Source: Desulfovibrio sp. UIB00 | GTDB taxonomy: Bacteria > Desulfobacterota > Desulfovibrionia > Desulfovibrionales > Desulfovibrionaceae | Length of the DNA: 64,000 bases | Direction of reading: 5' to 3' | Assembly (NCBI RefSeq): GCF_022508225.1 | Contig: NZ_JAETXJ010000002.1 | Span: forward strand, 1 to 64,000 | Position numbers and translations under genes: made by a program | Part shown: positions 1 to 9,160 of the stretch, one piece after another | Position numbering within the stretch: position 1 is the first letter of the stretch | Layout: every line of letters begins with the position of its first letter | The notes under the pieces: generated by a model | Told to the model about the DNA's origin: nothing | The model's database searches: none | The model's input: the letters and a program-made list of their open reading frames with translations, nothing else

Positions 1-10
1 TCGAGTAACA

Positions 11-60
11 GGCCCTTATAGGGCCTAATCAAACCGCCCCTTGAAGGGGCGGTGCTGATT
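11..60 (+). terminator. Two hairpins upstream of flgI, second terminator-like
   Basis: Two short inverted repeats lie at the left edge: GGCCC/GGGCC arms at 11-25 and ACCGCCCC/GGGGCGGT arms at 33-53. A short T run follows only weakly (57-61). They probably end, or attenuate, transcription of the gene lying before the window, which by flagellar gene order would be flgH. The weak U tract keeps confidence moderate. Confidence 0.45.
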
Positions 61-231
61 TTGCTGCACGGAGGGTCAGGCGGAAAACCGTTTTACGGGG
101 CAGGCAAAGGGGGACAGGTCTGGGCTGGCGGTCAGGATCAGGACGCTCGTTTTGGTCAGCAGTACGTTGGCATGTTCGGCATGGTTTCTGCAATCCCCTG
201 TGTGCCGGTATTCCGGCAAGGAGTCTGCGCC

Positions 232-1344
232 ATGAAATTGACAATACTGCGCCATCCGGCCTTCTGGATAACCACCGCCGCCCTGCTTGTGTGCTGGGCC
301 TTGCCTGCGCACGCCGTGCGTATCAAGGACATCGCCACGTTTTCGGGCGTGCGAGACAACCAGCTCATCGGTTACGGGCTGGTGGTTGGCCTGGCCGGAA
401 CCGGCGACAAAAAGGACTCCGTCTTTACGCTCAGTTCCATGAAAAACATGATGGACAGAATGGGCGTGGGCGTGGACGCCTCCGCACTTAAAATCAAAAA
501 CGTGGCCTCGGTTATGGTCACTGCGCGCATGCCAGTGTCGGCCAAGCCCGGCACCAGGCTCGACGTGACGGTGTCCTCCGTGGGCGACGCCAGCTCCCTC
601 ATGGGTGGGGTGTTGCTGCAAACGGCCCTCAAGGGCGTGGACGGCAAGATATACACCCTGGCTCAGGGCGCGTTGACCGTGGGCGGTTTTTCGGCCTCGG
701 GCAAAGCTGCCAGCACCACAAAGAATATCGCCACCGTGGGCATCATCCCCGGCGGCGGCATTGTGGAACGGGGCATTCCCTTTGAGTTCAACCAGCAGGA
801 CAAACTCACGCTCAATCTGCGCGTGGGCGATTTTTCCACAGCGCAGCAGATTGCGGAACGCCTCAATGGGGCCATGGGCGGGCGCTATGCCCGCGCAGTG
901 GACGCCACCAGCGTGACCATGGACGTGCCGCCCCAGTATCGCAACAACCTTGTGCCGCTTATGGCCTCAGTGGAAAATCTGGATGTCAGCCCCGACACCT
1001 CCGCCAAGGTGGTGGTGGACGAAAAGACCGGTACGGTTGTGCTTGGGCGCGACGTGCGCATCTCCCGCGCTGCCGTGGCTCACGGCAACCTGCAAATCAC
1101 TGTGCAGGAAAGCGAACAGGTTTCGCAGCCCGGCCCCTTCTCGCAAGGGCAAACTGTTGTGACGCCGCAGACGGAAACCAACGTGCGCGAAGAAAACCGC
1201 CATCTTATGATGGTGGAAGGCGCGACCCTTCAGGAACTGGTGGATGGCCTTAATGCCATTGGCGCAACCCCCCGCGACCTCATATCCATTTTACGGACAA
1301 TGCAGGCCTCGGGCTCCTTGCACGCGGATCTGGAGGTAATTTAA
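232..1344 (+). CDS. flgI: Flagellar P-ring protein FlgI
   Basis: Periplasmic P-ring subunit of the flagellar basal body, which forms the bushing around the rod in the peptidoglycan layer. The reading frame is open from 52, but the start at 232 is preferred. It has an AAGGAG ribosome site at 218-223 and gives a 370-residue protein, the usual FlgI length. That protein begins with a Sec signal peptide (basic start, hydrophobic core, cleavage near PAHA). Typical FlgI motifs follow: [26 protein letters not shown], and a C-terminal segment reading [19 protein letters not shown]. It is followed without a gap by flgJ, which matches the usual flgH-flgI-flgJ order and supports a single flagellar operon. 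Confidence 0.97.
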   Translation: MKLTILRHPAFWITTAALLVCWALPAHAVRIKDIATFSGVRDNQLIGYGLVVGLAGTGDKKDSVFTLSSMKNMMDRMGVGVDASALKIKNVASVMVTARMPVSAKPGTRLDVTVSSVGDASSLMGGVLLQTALKGVDGKIYTLAQGALTVGGFSASGKAASTTKNIATVGIIPGGGIVERGIPFEFNQQDKLTLNLRVGDFSTAQQIAERLNGAMGGRYARAVDATSVTMDVPPQYRNNLVPLMASVENLDVSPDTSAKVVVDEKTGTVVLGRDVRISRAAVAHGNLQITVQESEQVSQPGPFSQGQTVVTPQTETNVREENRHLMMVEGATLQELVDGLNAIGATPRDLISILRTMQASGSLHADLEVI

Positions 1345-2868
1345 ATGACCACGCCCATGTCAACCGCTCTCATTCCTCCTGATGCCGGAGCGGGCGAAGT
1401 TGCCCGCAAGGAAGTTCAGTCGCGCCTGGCGGGCCTTGGCAATCTGGGCGGGAAAAATATTGACCCTGCGCAAAAGGAAAAGAAGCTGCGCGAATCCTGC
1501 GAGGGCTTCGAGTCCATCTTCATCCAGAAAATGTGGGAAGAAATGCGCAAAACCCTGCCCAAGTCCACCTTGCTGCACGGCAAGGAGGAGCAGTTCTGGC
1601 AGGGCATGTACGATCAGGAATTGGCCAAAAAAATGACATCGGCTGGCGGCATAGGTCTGGCCGACATGATGTACGCCCAGCTTTCGCGCGGTCTCACATC
1701 CGCAAGCCGCGCCACGGCGACGGATGCTTCCGCCATTCAGCGGCCCTTTACGCCTGAAGCCGCCCCCATGCTTCCACCAACACCGGAGGCGGATAGCCCG
1801 CACAACGAGAGTGACAAGGATGCAGCTAAGGGCAAGTCTGGGAGATCAAGCACTGCTGCGTCGGTGTACGGCGGTGTTGCCCCCATGCAGGACGCCGGGC
1901 ATACGGAAAACGGCTCCGCTGCATCGCGTACGCTGACCGGAGCTCAGGTCGCTGCAGGCGGGCAGGATCCTGAAGAGGCTGCGCGTCTTGCCGAGCAGGC
2001 CATGCAGGCCTCGGCCCAGCCGGAGCGCCACAGGGTGGTACATACCACCAATGTTGTCGGCAATATGAATTCCGGCCTCAACCTTGCCCGCAAGGCGCAG
2101 TTTGAAGCGGGCAGCAAGCTGGGGCCCAATGCGGTGCGCCCGCCAATGCAGCAGATGCTGGGCCTTGCCCAGCCGCAGAGCAGAGCCGCACAGGCGGGCG
2201 GACAGAACTGGGATCAGGGGGGCATGCAGATGGACATGTCCGGCATGAGTATTCCGCCGCTTACGGGGAATGTGCTGGATGCCCAATCCCTGAACTCCGC
2301 TGGAGGCATGCAGGCGACCATGCACCAGCAGGCCATGCAGGGGCAGAATATGCAGACAGGCTCAAGCGTTCCGGTAGGCCAGGCGGCGCCTCCGCAGCCG
2401 CAAAAGGTACGCTATACCACCAATATTCCGCCCACAGGGCGAGGCGGCAAGCAGGGCTTGATCCGTACGCTCAATGTTGACGGCGCTGGCCCCAACAGTA
2501 ATGCGGGTGCTGGCATTGCCGCCTACCATGCCCAGCAGGCGCAGGGTGCAAGCCTGCAGCAGGCTCCTTCACAGGGTACACAGCCAGCAGCGCAGGTAAG
2601 CAGCCTGCCCATGGGCCCGGCGGGTCAGCCCGCAGTTCTGGCAGCAAGTCAGCCTGCAAGCCCCAGCGTCCAGGCCCCCAATCAGCCTGTGAACCCCGGT
2701 GTTGCCCCTGTGGCTTCGCCCGCATCTGCTCAGGGCGTGACCAGTCCTGTGCCGCTGACGGGCGGGCAGATATTCGTGCGTCAGGGCGGCCAGGGCGGAG
2801 CAGTCAAGGGCGCGGCAGCCTCGGGTATACCGCCGCTGACAGCTACGGACGTGTACGGCAAACCCTAA
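1345..2868 (+). CDS. flgJ: FlgJ-type rod-binding protein with long low-complexity tail
   Basis: The N-terminal part (about residues 40-115) matches the FlgJ rod-binding domain (CEGFESIFIQKMWEEMRKT, FWQGMYDQELAKKM), which caps the growing rod. The usual C-terminal muramidase domain is absent. Instead, residues 115-507 are rich in Ala, Gln, Pro, Gly and Met and look disordered. Two short motifs recur in this tail: VVHTTN (231-236) and VRYTTN (355-360), and IPPLT at about 303 and near the C-terminus. The start codon follows the flgI stop directly, with GGAGGT at 1331-1336. The rod-binding call is secure; the function of the tail is unknown. Many FlgJ proteins outside the gamma and beta groups also lack the muramidase domain, so only the tail is unusual. 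Confidence 0.85.
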   Translation: MTTPMSTALIPPDAGAGEVARKEVQSRLAGLGNLGGKNIDPAQKEKKLRESCEGFESIFIQKMWEEMRKTLPKSTLLHGKEEQFWQGMYDQELAKKMTSAGGIGLADMMYAQLSRGLTSASRATATDASAIQRPFTPEAAPMLPPTPEADSPHNESDKDAAKGKSGRSSTAASVYGGVAPMQDAGHTENGSAASRTLTGAQVAAGGQDPEEAARLAEQAMQASAQPERHRVVHTTNVVGNMNSGLNLARKAQFEAGSKLGPNAVRPPMQQMLGLAQPQSRAAQAGGQNWDQGGMQMDMSGMSIPPLTGNVLDAQSLNSAGGMQATMHQQAMQGQNMQTGSSVPVGQAAPPQPQKVRYTTNIPPTGRGGKQGLIRTLNVDGAGPNSNAGAGIAAYHAQQAQGASLQQAPSQGTQPAAQVSSLPMGPAGQPAVLAASQPASPSVQAPNQPVNPGVAPVASPASAQGVTSPVPLTGGQIFVRQGGQGGAVKGAAASGIPPLTATDVYGKP

Positions 2869-3099
2869 CTAGTACCTGTTGCGAGATTGCTCCGGCGGGG
2901 CTGAGCTGGCGCTGGTGTGCTTCAGCGGCGAGTGCGGCTCCCCATGATGACTCTCTCGTTCAACCGCTCTGGAAGCCTGCGCCGGAAGGATTTTCAGGCA
3001 CGAATTTTGCTTTAATTGTGCCGGGGCGGCAGTTTCTGCCTTTTCCTGTCGGGCAATATCCTGACTACGGCTGAAAACAAAGGCCCTCGGGAGGTTCAC

Positions 3100-3567
3100 A
3101 TGCACAACGCCATTTACGAATCGCTTTCGCGTCAGGATAAGGCCCTTTGCCTGCTGCGCGACCTTCTTGAAGAAGAATATACTTGCCTTCTCAAGCGCGA
3201 TACTGATGCTGTGGTGTCTCTTGAGTTTTCCATACAGGAGCTGATCCGCCATCTGGCCGTGGAAAAAACTTCTGTCATCAGAGGGTTGGGCGGCATGCGG
3301 GCCATGGAATATGCCACTGCACTGCCTGAAGATATGGGCGCTGTTCTGCGGGAAACCCTGCTTCAGATAGACGCAAGCGAGCAGTCGGTTGCGCGCCAGG
3401 CCGCACGCAATACCAATCTTTCTCTGGCACTGCTTGATCAGAGCAGCCGGACGCTTCAGGCGCTCACAAGCCAGGCCATGCCGCCAAAGGCGGAAACCTA
3501 TGGCCGCCGTGGTGGTATGAGTGTGCAGCGGCAGACGCAGGCCGCGTTGATCTCCGGGAGGCTGTAG
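3100..3567 (+). CDS. flgN: FlgN-like export chaperone
   Basis: Predicted cytoplasmic chaperone for the hook-filament junction proteins FlgK and FlgL, 155 residues. The sequence is strongly helical, with heptad-like stretches (CLLRDLLEEEYTCLLKRDTD, IQELIRHLAVEKTSVIRGL), as in the FlgN family. The frame is open from 3016, but the ATG at 3100 is chosen because GGGAGG lies just before it at 3089-3094. It sits two bases before flgK, the usual place for flgN. Family sequences are poorly conserved, so the call rests on helical character, length and position. No flgM-like frame is visible between flgJ and this gene. Confidence 0.8.
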   Translation: MHNAIYESLSRQDKALCLLRDLLEEEYTCLLKRDTDAVVSLEFSIQELIRHLAVEKTSVIRGLGGMRAMEYATALPEDMGAVLRETLLQIDASEQSVARQAARNTNLSLALLDQSSRTLQALTSQAMPPKAETYGRRGGMSVQRQTQAALISGRL

Positions 3568-3569
3568 CC

Positions 3570-5684
3570 ATGCTCAGCGGTCTTATGAATGTGGGCAGGA
3601 CAGCCCTCAACGCCGCGCAAGCCTGGATTTCGGTCACGGGCGGCAACATCGCCAATGCCGATACCGAAGGCTACACCCGTCGCTATGTGGACCAGCGCGA
3701 CGCCGGCACCATCACCGCCAAACCGGGCGGCGAGGGCCTTGGCGTCAATGCGCAGCAGGTGCTGCGGTACTTCAATTCCTTTCTTGAAAGCTCTTACGTG
3801 CGACAGTCCACCAACTCCGCCCGCTGGGGAGAACAAGAAAACATCATGGGGACGTTGGAAAGCCTTTTCAACGAATCCAACCGGGCGGGCGTAAGTTCGT
3901 CCATGAACGCTTTTTTTACGGCATGGCAGAAACTTGCGCAGCGCCCTGGCGATACTGCCTCGCGTGAAGATCTGCTTTCGTACGCAGACAACCTTTGCGA
4001 CATGCTCGGCAATACTTCTGCATCCGTCAAGGCGCTGCAAAGCCAGATGGATGTTTCCATCAATCAGGGAGTTAGCCGCGTCAATGAGCTTGCCAAGAGC
4101 ATTGCTTCTCTTAATAAACAGATCAATGCCACGACCATCGATGGAGTAAGCAATCCCAATGCATTGCTTGACCAGCGCGATCAGCTCGTGCGCGAAATGT
4201 CTACGTATGTTAATGTTCAGACTGTAGACGCAGGAAACGGTGATTTTACGGTTTCGCTCTCCACCGGGCAGCCGCTGGTGCAGGGTATTACAACCAATGA
4301 CTTGCAGGTTCTTGCGCCTCGCGCGGAAAACCGGCTTGCCATAGGATCTTCCTACGCTGGAAACATCCAATATGACGGATCCGACAGTCATGAATATACG
4401 GTAGAAGTCATTTCAGGCGGCACTGCTGGCGCGGCAGGCAGCACGGGTAACCCCTCGTTCCGCGTTTCGCTGGACGGCGGCAAAACATGGCTGCGTGATG
4501 AGAACGGCAAGGAGCAGCACTACGAAATAAGCTCCAATGGCGCAAGCACCGACCCCGTGCAGGTGAAGAATCTGAAGATTTCCTTCAGCTCGATCAGCAA
4601 TTTTAATGCTGGCGACAAGTTCGACATAACGCCAAAGACCGGACTTTACTGGATTGAACCCACGCGCGGCCCGCAAAATGTAACGCCCCAGGTTGGTTTT
4701 GACGGTACGGACAACCCTAGCCGCGTGTCTGGCGGCAAGCTGACCACCTACTTTAATATCCGCGATGACAACTGCGGACGGTACATTGACGAGCTGGACG
4801 CCACCGCCAAGTCGCTTATCTGGGAAGTGAACCGTATTCACAGCCAGGGTGCGGGCACATCGTTGTTTGATTATGCGCAGGGGCAGCAGGGTATTTCCAA
4901 TACTGCGGTGCCCTTGGGCTCGGCGCAGGCTGTGCTGCCGGAGTCCAGCAGACTCCAGGCCGGCAACGTCAATTTCTTTTTTTACAACAAAACTTCGGGC
5001 GACTATGTCTCGTCGGGGCAGATCGACTTCAGCAGCATTACCCCCGGAACGCCGAATTTTGACCCCAGCAAGCACTCGCTGGATGACGTTGTTTCCGCCA
5101 TCAATTCTTCGTTCCCCGGCAAACTTACGGCGAGTATTCAGGATGGCAAGCTTGTGCTCAACACTGCGGCTGGCAGCAACCTGCAATTCGCGCTGGGCAC
5201 CGACAGCACGGGCATGATGGCAGCCCTCGGCGTGAATACGTTTTTTACCGGCACAGATGCCAGCAACATCGCCACTAGCAGCCAGTTGCACGACAATGTG
5301 AACTACATTGCCGCCGGGCAGGTCAACGGGCAGCAGCAGATCAACAAGGGCGACAATGCCACGGCAACAGCCATTGGCAAACTGTCCAGCACCAACGTGA
5401 CCATTTCTACCGCGTGGAAGACAACGAGCAACCAGACCATCGGCCAGTACTATGCCAGCCTGGTTACAACCGTGGGTGCGGATACCCGCCTTGCCAAAAC
5501 AAATTCGGAATACCACAAGGCGCTCACCAGCGACCTTTCCGAGCAGGTAAGTTCTGCATCTGGTGTCAACCTTGACGAAGAAATGGCCAACCTTATCAAA
5601 TACCAACACTCCTACACGGCAGCGGCAAAATTGATAACCACCGCCGACCAGATGCTGCAAACCCTTCTTGGGCTTAAGCAATAG
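3570..5684 (+). CDS. flgK: Flagellar hook-associated protein 1, FlgK
   Basis: Hook-filament junction protein, 704 residues, exported by the flagellar type III system. The N-terminus has the rod/hook signature (GLMNVGRTALNAAQAWISVT, GGNIANADTEGYTRR) that forms the D0 coiled coil. The C-terminus ends with the matching helix (DEEMANLIKYQHSYTAAAKLI, ADQMLQTLLGL). The middle is long and variable, with beta-rich, Ser/Thr/Asn-rich surface domains, so the protein is longer than enterobacterial FlgK (about 547). GGGAGG lies about eight bases before the ATG. It lies between flgN and flgL in the same operon. Confidence 0.96.
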   Translation: MLSGLMNVGRTALNAAQAWISVTGGNIANADTEGYTRRYVDQRDAGTITAKPGGEGLGVNAQQVLRYFNSFLESSYVRQSTNSARWGEQENIMGTLESLFNESNRAGVSSSMNAFFTAWQKLAQRPGDTASREDLLSYADNLCDMLGNTSASVKALQSQMDVSINQGVSRVNELAKSIASLNKQINATTIDGVSNPNALLDQRDQLVREMSTYVNVQTVDAGNGDFTVSLSTGQPLVQGITTNDLQVLAPRAENRLAIGSSYAGNIQYDGSDSHEYTVEVISGGTAGAAGSTGNPSFRVSLDGGKTWLRDENGKEQHYEISSNGASTDPVQVKNLKISFSSISNFNAGDKFDITPKTGLYWIEPTRGPQNVTPQVGFDGTDNPSRVSGGKLTTYFNIRDDNCGRYIDELDATAKSLIWEVNRIHSQGAGTSLFDYAQGQQGISNTAVPLGSAQAVLPESSRLQAGNVNFFFYNKTSGDYVSSGQIDFSSITPGTPNFDPSKHSLDDVVSAINSSFPGKLTASIQDGKLVLNTAAGSNLQFALGTDSTGMMAALGVNTFFTGTDASNIATSSQLHDNVNYIAAGQVNGQQQINKGDNATATAIGKLSSTNVTISTAWKTTSNQTIGQYYASLVTTVGADTRLAKTNSEYHKALTSDLSEQVSSASGVNLDEEMANLIKYQHSYTAAAKLITTADQMLQTLLGLKQ

Positions 5685-5693
5685 GAGCCTGAC

Positions 5694-7223
5694 ATGGCAA
5701 TACGCGTTACGCAAAACACCATGTATGACAAAATGACGAGCCAGATGCAGAAAAGTCTGGCTGCCTACATGGAAAGCAACGAGCAAGGCTCTTCGCAGAA
5801 AAAGATCAACAGGCCCTCTGATGATCCTGCGGGTGCATACCGTGTGCTGGTGACCCGTAACGACATCAGCACCACCACCCAGTATCAGAGCAATGTGGAT
5901 ACGGCCAAGGGCTGGCTGTCGCTTGCCGACAACGTGCTTGGAACACAGTTGAGCAACTCTCTGACAAGCCTTAAAGCGCTGGCCGAGCAAGCCTCTACTG
6001 GTACCTATTCGGCAGAGAACCGCAAACAGATCGCCGACCAGGCCCGACAGATATTTGGCCAGATGCTCAATCTTTCCAACACCCAGTATGAGGGCAACAG
6101 TATTTTTGGCGGTCAGCGCTATGACCGCAACGCCTTTGAAGAAGGTTTGGCCCTGACCAGCGCTGATACCAACTGGAATACGGCCATTCAGGCTGGGGGC
6201 TATACGATTCAGGGCGCGTCCAGCAAATCCATGATGATCCAGTTTACCACTACTGGAACTCTGGATGGCGGGGCGCAGAGCTTTCGCTGGTCAAATGATG
6301 GAGGCACCACCTGGACCACTGGCACTACGGCTGGCAGAACGCTGACGGCCAACGGCGTAACCGTCACCATGAAGAACGATATGGCTGTTACCGCAGCCGA
6401 CACGAGCGCCGGGGCAGGTTCAAAGAACGGCACTTTGGTGTATATCCGGCCTACAGCAGTCTATCAGGGCGATGACAATGACCCTCCGCCGAAGACAACT
6501 GCCATGGGCGGGCCGTCGGGTCTTCTCACGTCTGCCGCCGGTGCATTTGGCAACAACGTTCTTGTGCGCATGGACAGCAACGCCAACCTTTCCTTGACGG
6601 GTAGCACAGTCAACTATTCGTACAGCACCGACAGTGGCTCAACTTGGGTAGCGGCAACTGCCGCCACTGATGGTTCAAACAAGCTCCGACTGCTCGTGCC
6701 AAGCGGATATGTGGATGTGAACGCCGCAGGCGTTACCGGCAACACCGTAAACGCTGGCACGCAGATTCTTGTGCACCCTGACCGCGCCGATCTGAATCTT
6801 GAAATCATGAAGGGTTCGTATATTTCGGTAAACAACGTGGGCAAGGATATCTTTGGCGGATACTACGAAGGCAAGCCAGCCCTGCCAGGTGCGACAAACC
6901 TGTTTGACATGGTGGGCGAATTCGTCAGCTATTGCGAAAATAACAATCAGGAAGGCTGCCAGCAGACGCTCGCAAAAATTGCCACCGTGCAGCAGAATGT
7001 GCTCACCCAGACAGCCCGCATCGGCGGGCTTGAAAACCGGGTGTCCACTGCCAGCGATGTGCTCAGCTTTCAAAAGCTGGACCAGCAGGAACGATTGAGC
7101 TATACTGAAGACGTAGACCTGACCGAGTTGCTGACAAAGCTGACCCGGCAACAGTTGACGTATCAGACAGTGCTTCAGTCTTCTTCAAAGATAATGCAGA
7201 TGAGCCTGGCCAGTTATCTCTGA
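5694..7223 (+). CDS. flgL: Flagellar hook-associated protein 3, FlgL
   Basis: Second hook-filament junction protein, 509 residues. The N-terminal flagellin-like helix is clear: MAIRVTQNTMYDKMTSQMQK, then INRPSDDPAGAYRVLVTRND. The C-terminal helix (ENRVSTASDVLSFQKLDQQE, LTELLTKLTRQQLTYQTVLQ) pairs with it. An insert of roughly 200 residues (about 170-390), rich in Thr, Gly and Asn, makes it longer than the E. coli protein (317) and probably forms an exposed domain. AGGAG precedes the start, nine bases after the flgK stop. The insert is a reasonable place to look for strain-variable sequence. Confidence 0.95.
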   Translation: MAIRVTQNTMYDKMTSQMQKSLAAYMESNEQGSSQKKINRPSDDPAGAYRVLVTRNDISTTTQYQSNVDTAKGWLSLADNVLGTQLSNSLTSLKALAEQASTGTYSAENRKQIADQARQIFGQMLNLSNTQYEGNSIFGGQRYDRNAFEEGLALTSADTNWNTAIQAGGYTIQGASSKSMMIQFTTTGTLDGGAQSFRWSNDGGTTWTTGTTAGRTLTANGVTVTMKNDMAVTAADTSAGAGSKNGTLVYIRPTAVYQGDDNDPPPKTTAMGGPSGLLTSAAGAFGNNVLVRMDSNANLSLTGSTVNYSYSTDSGSTWVAATAATDGSNKLRLLVPSGYVDVNAAGVTGNTVNAGTQILVHPDRADLNLEIMKGSYISVNNVGKDIFGGYYEGKPALPGATNLFDMVGEFVSYCENNNQEGCQQTLAKIATVQQNVLTQTARIGGLENRVSTASDVLSFQKLDQQERLSYTEDVDLTELLTKLTRQQLTYQTVLQSSSKIMQMSLASYL

Positions 7224-7234
7224 TGCCGAGTAGC

Positions 7235-7289
7235 GGCGGATTTTGCCGCCTGATGCCGGGCAGATAACAAACGCTGCCTGGGAGCGTTT
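7235..7289 (+). promoter_or_regulatory. Paired hairpins between flgL and csrA
   Basis: GGCGG/CCGCC at 7235-7250 and AAACGCT/AGCGTTT at 7269-7289 form two small hairpins in the 96-bp gap before csrA. Neither is followed by a T run, so they look like mRNA structure rather than terminators. The loop of the second one contains GGG. A role in mRNA stability or in control of csrA translation is possible but unproven. Confidence 0.3.
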
Positions 7290-7319
7290 CATGCAACGAT
7301 ATAATTAACGGAAGCACCT

Positions 7320-7556
7320 ATGCTCATATTGACGCGACGCCCGGGAGAAAGCCTATATCTGGGCGAGAATATACGCATAACTATCCTGGGCATGCAGGGG
7401 AAGCAGGTCAAACTGGGCCTGGAAGTACCCGATGACACCACGGTATACCGCGAAGAAGTGTACAAGCGGGTTGTTGAAGAAAACCGGCGCGCCCTTGAAA
7501 CCAGTAATAACGACCTCATGGTGGCTGCTGAACTATGGCACGAAACAAAGAAATAG
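7320..7556 (+). CDS. csrA: Carbon storage regulator CsrA
   Basis: RNA-binding post-transcriptional regulator, 78 residues. It opens with the canonical [18 protein letters not shown], followed by the core strand pattern [19 protein letters not shown]. CsrA dimers bind GGA motifs in mRNA leaders. In bacteria with a csrA-fliW pair, CsrA represses flagellin translation until FliW sequesters it. The C-terminal extension (about 15 residues beyond the E. coli length of 61) is typical of FliW-partnered CsrA proteins. It follows the flagellar genes and overlaps fliW by 22 bases, which suggests translational coupling. Confidence 0.97.
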   Translation: MLILTRRPGESLYLGENIRITILGMQGKQVKLGLEVPDDTTVYREEVYKRVVEENRRALETSNNDLMVAAELWHETKK

Positions 7557-8071
7557 AAATCGACACCCGTCTTGGACGCCGTTGTATCGATACGGATAAG
7601 GTTGTGCACTTTCCCCGTGGGCTGGCCGGGTTTGAAAACGAGCGGGATTTTATCCTGCTTCAGATCCGACCTGAAGCGCCCTTGCTTATCTTGCAGAGCG
7701 TGCATACCCCGGTAGTGGGCCTGCTGGTGGCCGATCCTTACAGTTTTTTTGACAAATCCTACGCACCCCAGGTGGGAGATGCCGAAAGGCAATTGCTCCA
7801 TATAGAGAGTCTTGAGCAGGCCGCCGTACTGGTGACGGTTTCCATTCCTGCGGGCGCGCCCGAACAGGCCGCGCTTAATCTCACCGGCCCCATTGTTATC
7901 AACTATGAGGCCCGAGTGGGGTTGCAGGTGCCACAGTGCGGCGAGGGTTTGCAGCAGGTGAACCTGCACTCGCTCAAACCTGTGGAAGAAGCTCAGGGTG
8001 CAGAAACTACGCCTGCTGATAGTGCCAACTCTCAGGAATGTTGCTGCGCCAAGGCCACACCCACGGAATAG
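7535..8071 (+). CDS. fliW: Flagellar assembly factor FliW
   Basis: Allosteric antagonist of CsrA that also binds flagellin, so filament assembly feeds back on flagellin translation. The 178-residue protein has the family pattern [35 protein letters not shown] and later [14 protein letters not shown]. The last 30 residues, ending in [10 protein letters not shown], are an extra tail rich in Ala, Thr and Cys beyond the usual length of about 150. The start lies inside csrA (22-base overlap). A strong terminator follows at 8098. Confidence 0.95.
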   Translation: MARNKEIEIDTRLGRRCIDTDKVVHFPRGLAGFENERDFILLQIRPEAPLLILQSVHTPVVGLLVADPYSFFDKSYAPQVGDAERQLLHIESLEQAAVLVTVSIPAGAPEQAALNLTGPIVINYEARVGLQVPQCGEGLQQVNLHSLKPVEEAQGAETTPADSANSQECCCAKATPTE

Positions 8072-8097
8072 CACGTTACTTTTTGATGCCACATTGA

Positions 8098-8127
8098 CCC
8101 GACTGTTGAGAAACAGCCGGGTTTTTT
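8098..8127 (+). terminator. Rho-independent terminator of the flagellar operon
   Basis: The stem CCCGACTGTT / AACAGCCGGG (one mismatch, 3-base loop) is followed directly by TTTTTT. It lies 27 bases after the fliW stop and closes the flgI-fliW transcription unit. Confidence 0.85.
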
Positions 8128-8285
8128 CGTGTGGAGTTCGGTTGGGACGCGCTCGCGCTTTGTTCACGGGCTTTGGCTGCTGCCAGACGAAGTAATTTTG
8201 TAACATTTTGTATTTAAAGAGTTTGGCGTTGCGCTGTTGCGCGGAACTTGTTAGTGGAAAAAGCAGCGGTGGTGAAATAAATAAC

Positions 8286-8314
8286 TTGCATGCTTTTTGA
8301 CAAGGTGCTAGATT
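8286..8314 (+). promoter_or_regulatory. Candidate sigma-70 promoter
   Basis: TTGCAT at 8286-8291, a 17-base spacer and TAGATT at 8309-8314 match the vegetative promoter layout. It lies about 215 bases upstream of a strong terminator with no open frame between, which is why it is read together with the candidate small RNA. A chance match is possible in this fairly AT-rich gap. Confidence 0.35.
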
Positions 8315-8320
8315 GAGCGC

Positions 8321-8572
8321 ACAAACAGTCAAGAAAAGAACTTGTTTGTTTGGGAATCATTAATTGATCGGCCTCATAACCGGCTGTAGAATTTACAGAT
8401 GGCAACCCTCGGCAAAATCCGCAGACCCCTTCTGCGAACCCGTACCCCTTAACGGAACAGTTTTGCCTGCCTCTGCGTCCGTGCCGTTCTCTCCTCGCCT
8501 GGCGGAGCGGTAAACAGGACAATGTTGGCCCGGCGGCATACCACAGATGCCGCCGGGCCAAAATGTTTTTCC
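8321..8572 (+). ncRNA. Candidate small RNA or regulatory leader ahead of the YnfA gene
   Basis: No coding frame of family type is visible here. The stretch starts just after a promoter-like element and ends in a very strong hairpin (15-bp arms, 8525-8561) with a short T run after it. In between are at least two compact hairpins with C-rich loops: CGCAGA-CCCCT-TCTGCG (about 8420-8437) and CCGT-ACCCCTTA-ACGG (about 8441-8456). Repeated hairpins exposing CCCCT could pair with Shine-Dalgarno sequences, as some small RNAs do. It could instead be a terminating leader for the gene at 8805, although that lies more than 230 bases further on. I do not recognise a known RNA family. Confidence 0.3.
8525..8571 (+). 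terminator. Strong hairpin terminator in the fliW-ynfA gap
   Basis: The 15-bp perfect arms TTGGCCCGGCGGCAT / ATGCCGCCGGGCCAA are separated by seven bases and followed by AATGTTTTT. The stem is much stronger than most in the window. No gene lies directly upstream on the plus strand, so it probably ends an untranslated transcript. Confidence 0.6.
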
Positions 8573-8804
8573 CGCCAGAGCATAAGCCTCACCTTCCTCC
8601 CAAAAGCCCCAGCCTTGCGTGGGCGTGTGGGGCAGTTATGACCGTTGTGTTGTTGTGCAAACATCGGTGCGGTATTTGCTATTTTGCTTCGCAGACGGTA
8701 CTTGCCAGACTTACAGTGATTACCGGGATATTGGCAGTAAACGAAGCACTCAAAATTGCACTGCGGACCATTCCGCTCACGACCATCAGAGGAATAGTAC
8801 ATTG

Positions 8805-9134
8805 ATGATCAAGACGTTCGCGCTTTTTGTGGCCACGGCCCTGGCAGAGATAACAGGGTGCTATCTGCCCTGGCTGTGGCTGCGCAAAGGGGACTCTGCC
8901 TGGCTGTTGGTGCCCGCCTGCCTGAGTCTTGCGGTGTTTGCCTGGTTGCTGACCCTGCACCCAGCAGCCAGTGGCAGGGTCTATGCCGCCTATGGCTGCG
9001 TATATGTGGTCACGGCCCTCTTGTGGCTACGCCTGGTTGACGGTGTACCGCTGGCCAGCACGGATATCTTGGGCGGTGCGGTGGCCCTGGTGGGTATGGG
9101 CATTATTGTTTCCGGCTGGGGAACAGCCGCCTGA
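8805..9134 (+). CDS. ynfA: YnfA-family small membrane protein
   Basis: Inner-membrane protein of the UPF0060/YnfA family, 109 residues with four hydrophobic helices. The family pattern is clear: [20 protein letters not shown] at the start, [20 protein letters not shown] in the middle, and [18 protein letters not shown] at the end. YnfA proteins resemble the small multidrug resistance fold, but their substrate is not firmly established. The frame is open from 8619; the ATG at 8805 fits the family length and has an AGAGGA site. The gene is on its own, bounded by a terminator on each side. Confidence 0.9.
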   Translation: MIKTFALFVATALAEITGCYLPWLWLRKGDSAWLLVPACLSLAVFAWLLTLHPAASGRVYAAYGCVYVVTALLWLRLVDGVPLASTDILGGAVALVGMGIIVSGWGTAA

Positions 9135-9160
9135 AGGCTCGAGTTCTCCGCCACAAATGC

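Noticed and set aside
2905-2925. Sigma-54 promoter upstream of flgN
   Set aside because: TGGCGCTGGTGTGC has a GG to GC spacing one base short and lacks the usual TTG.
4413-5990. 525-codon frame antisense to flgK and flgL
   Set aside because: Shadow of the two real genes; GC-rich third positions keep the opposite strand open.
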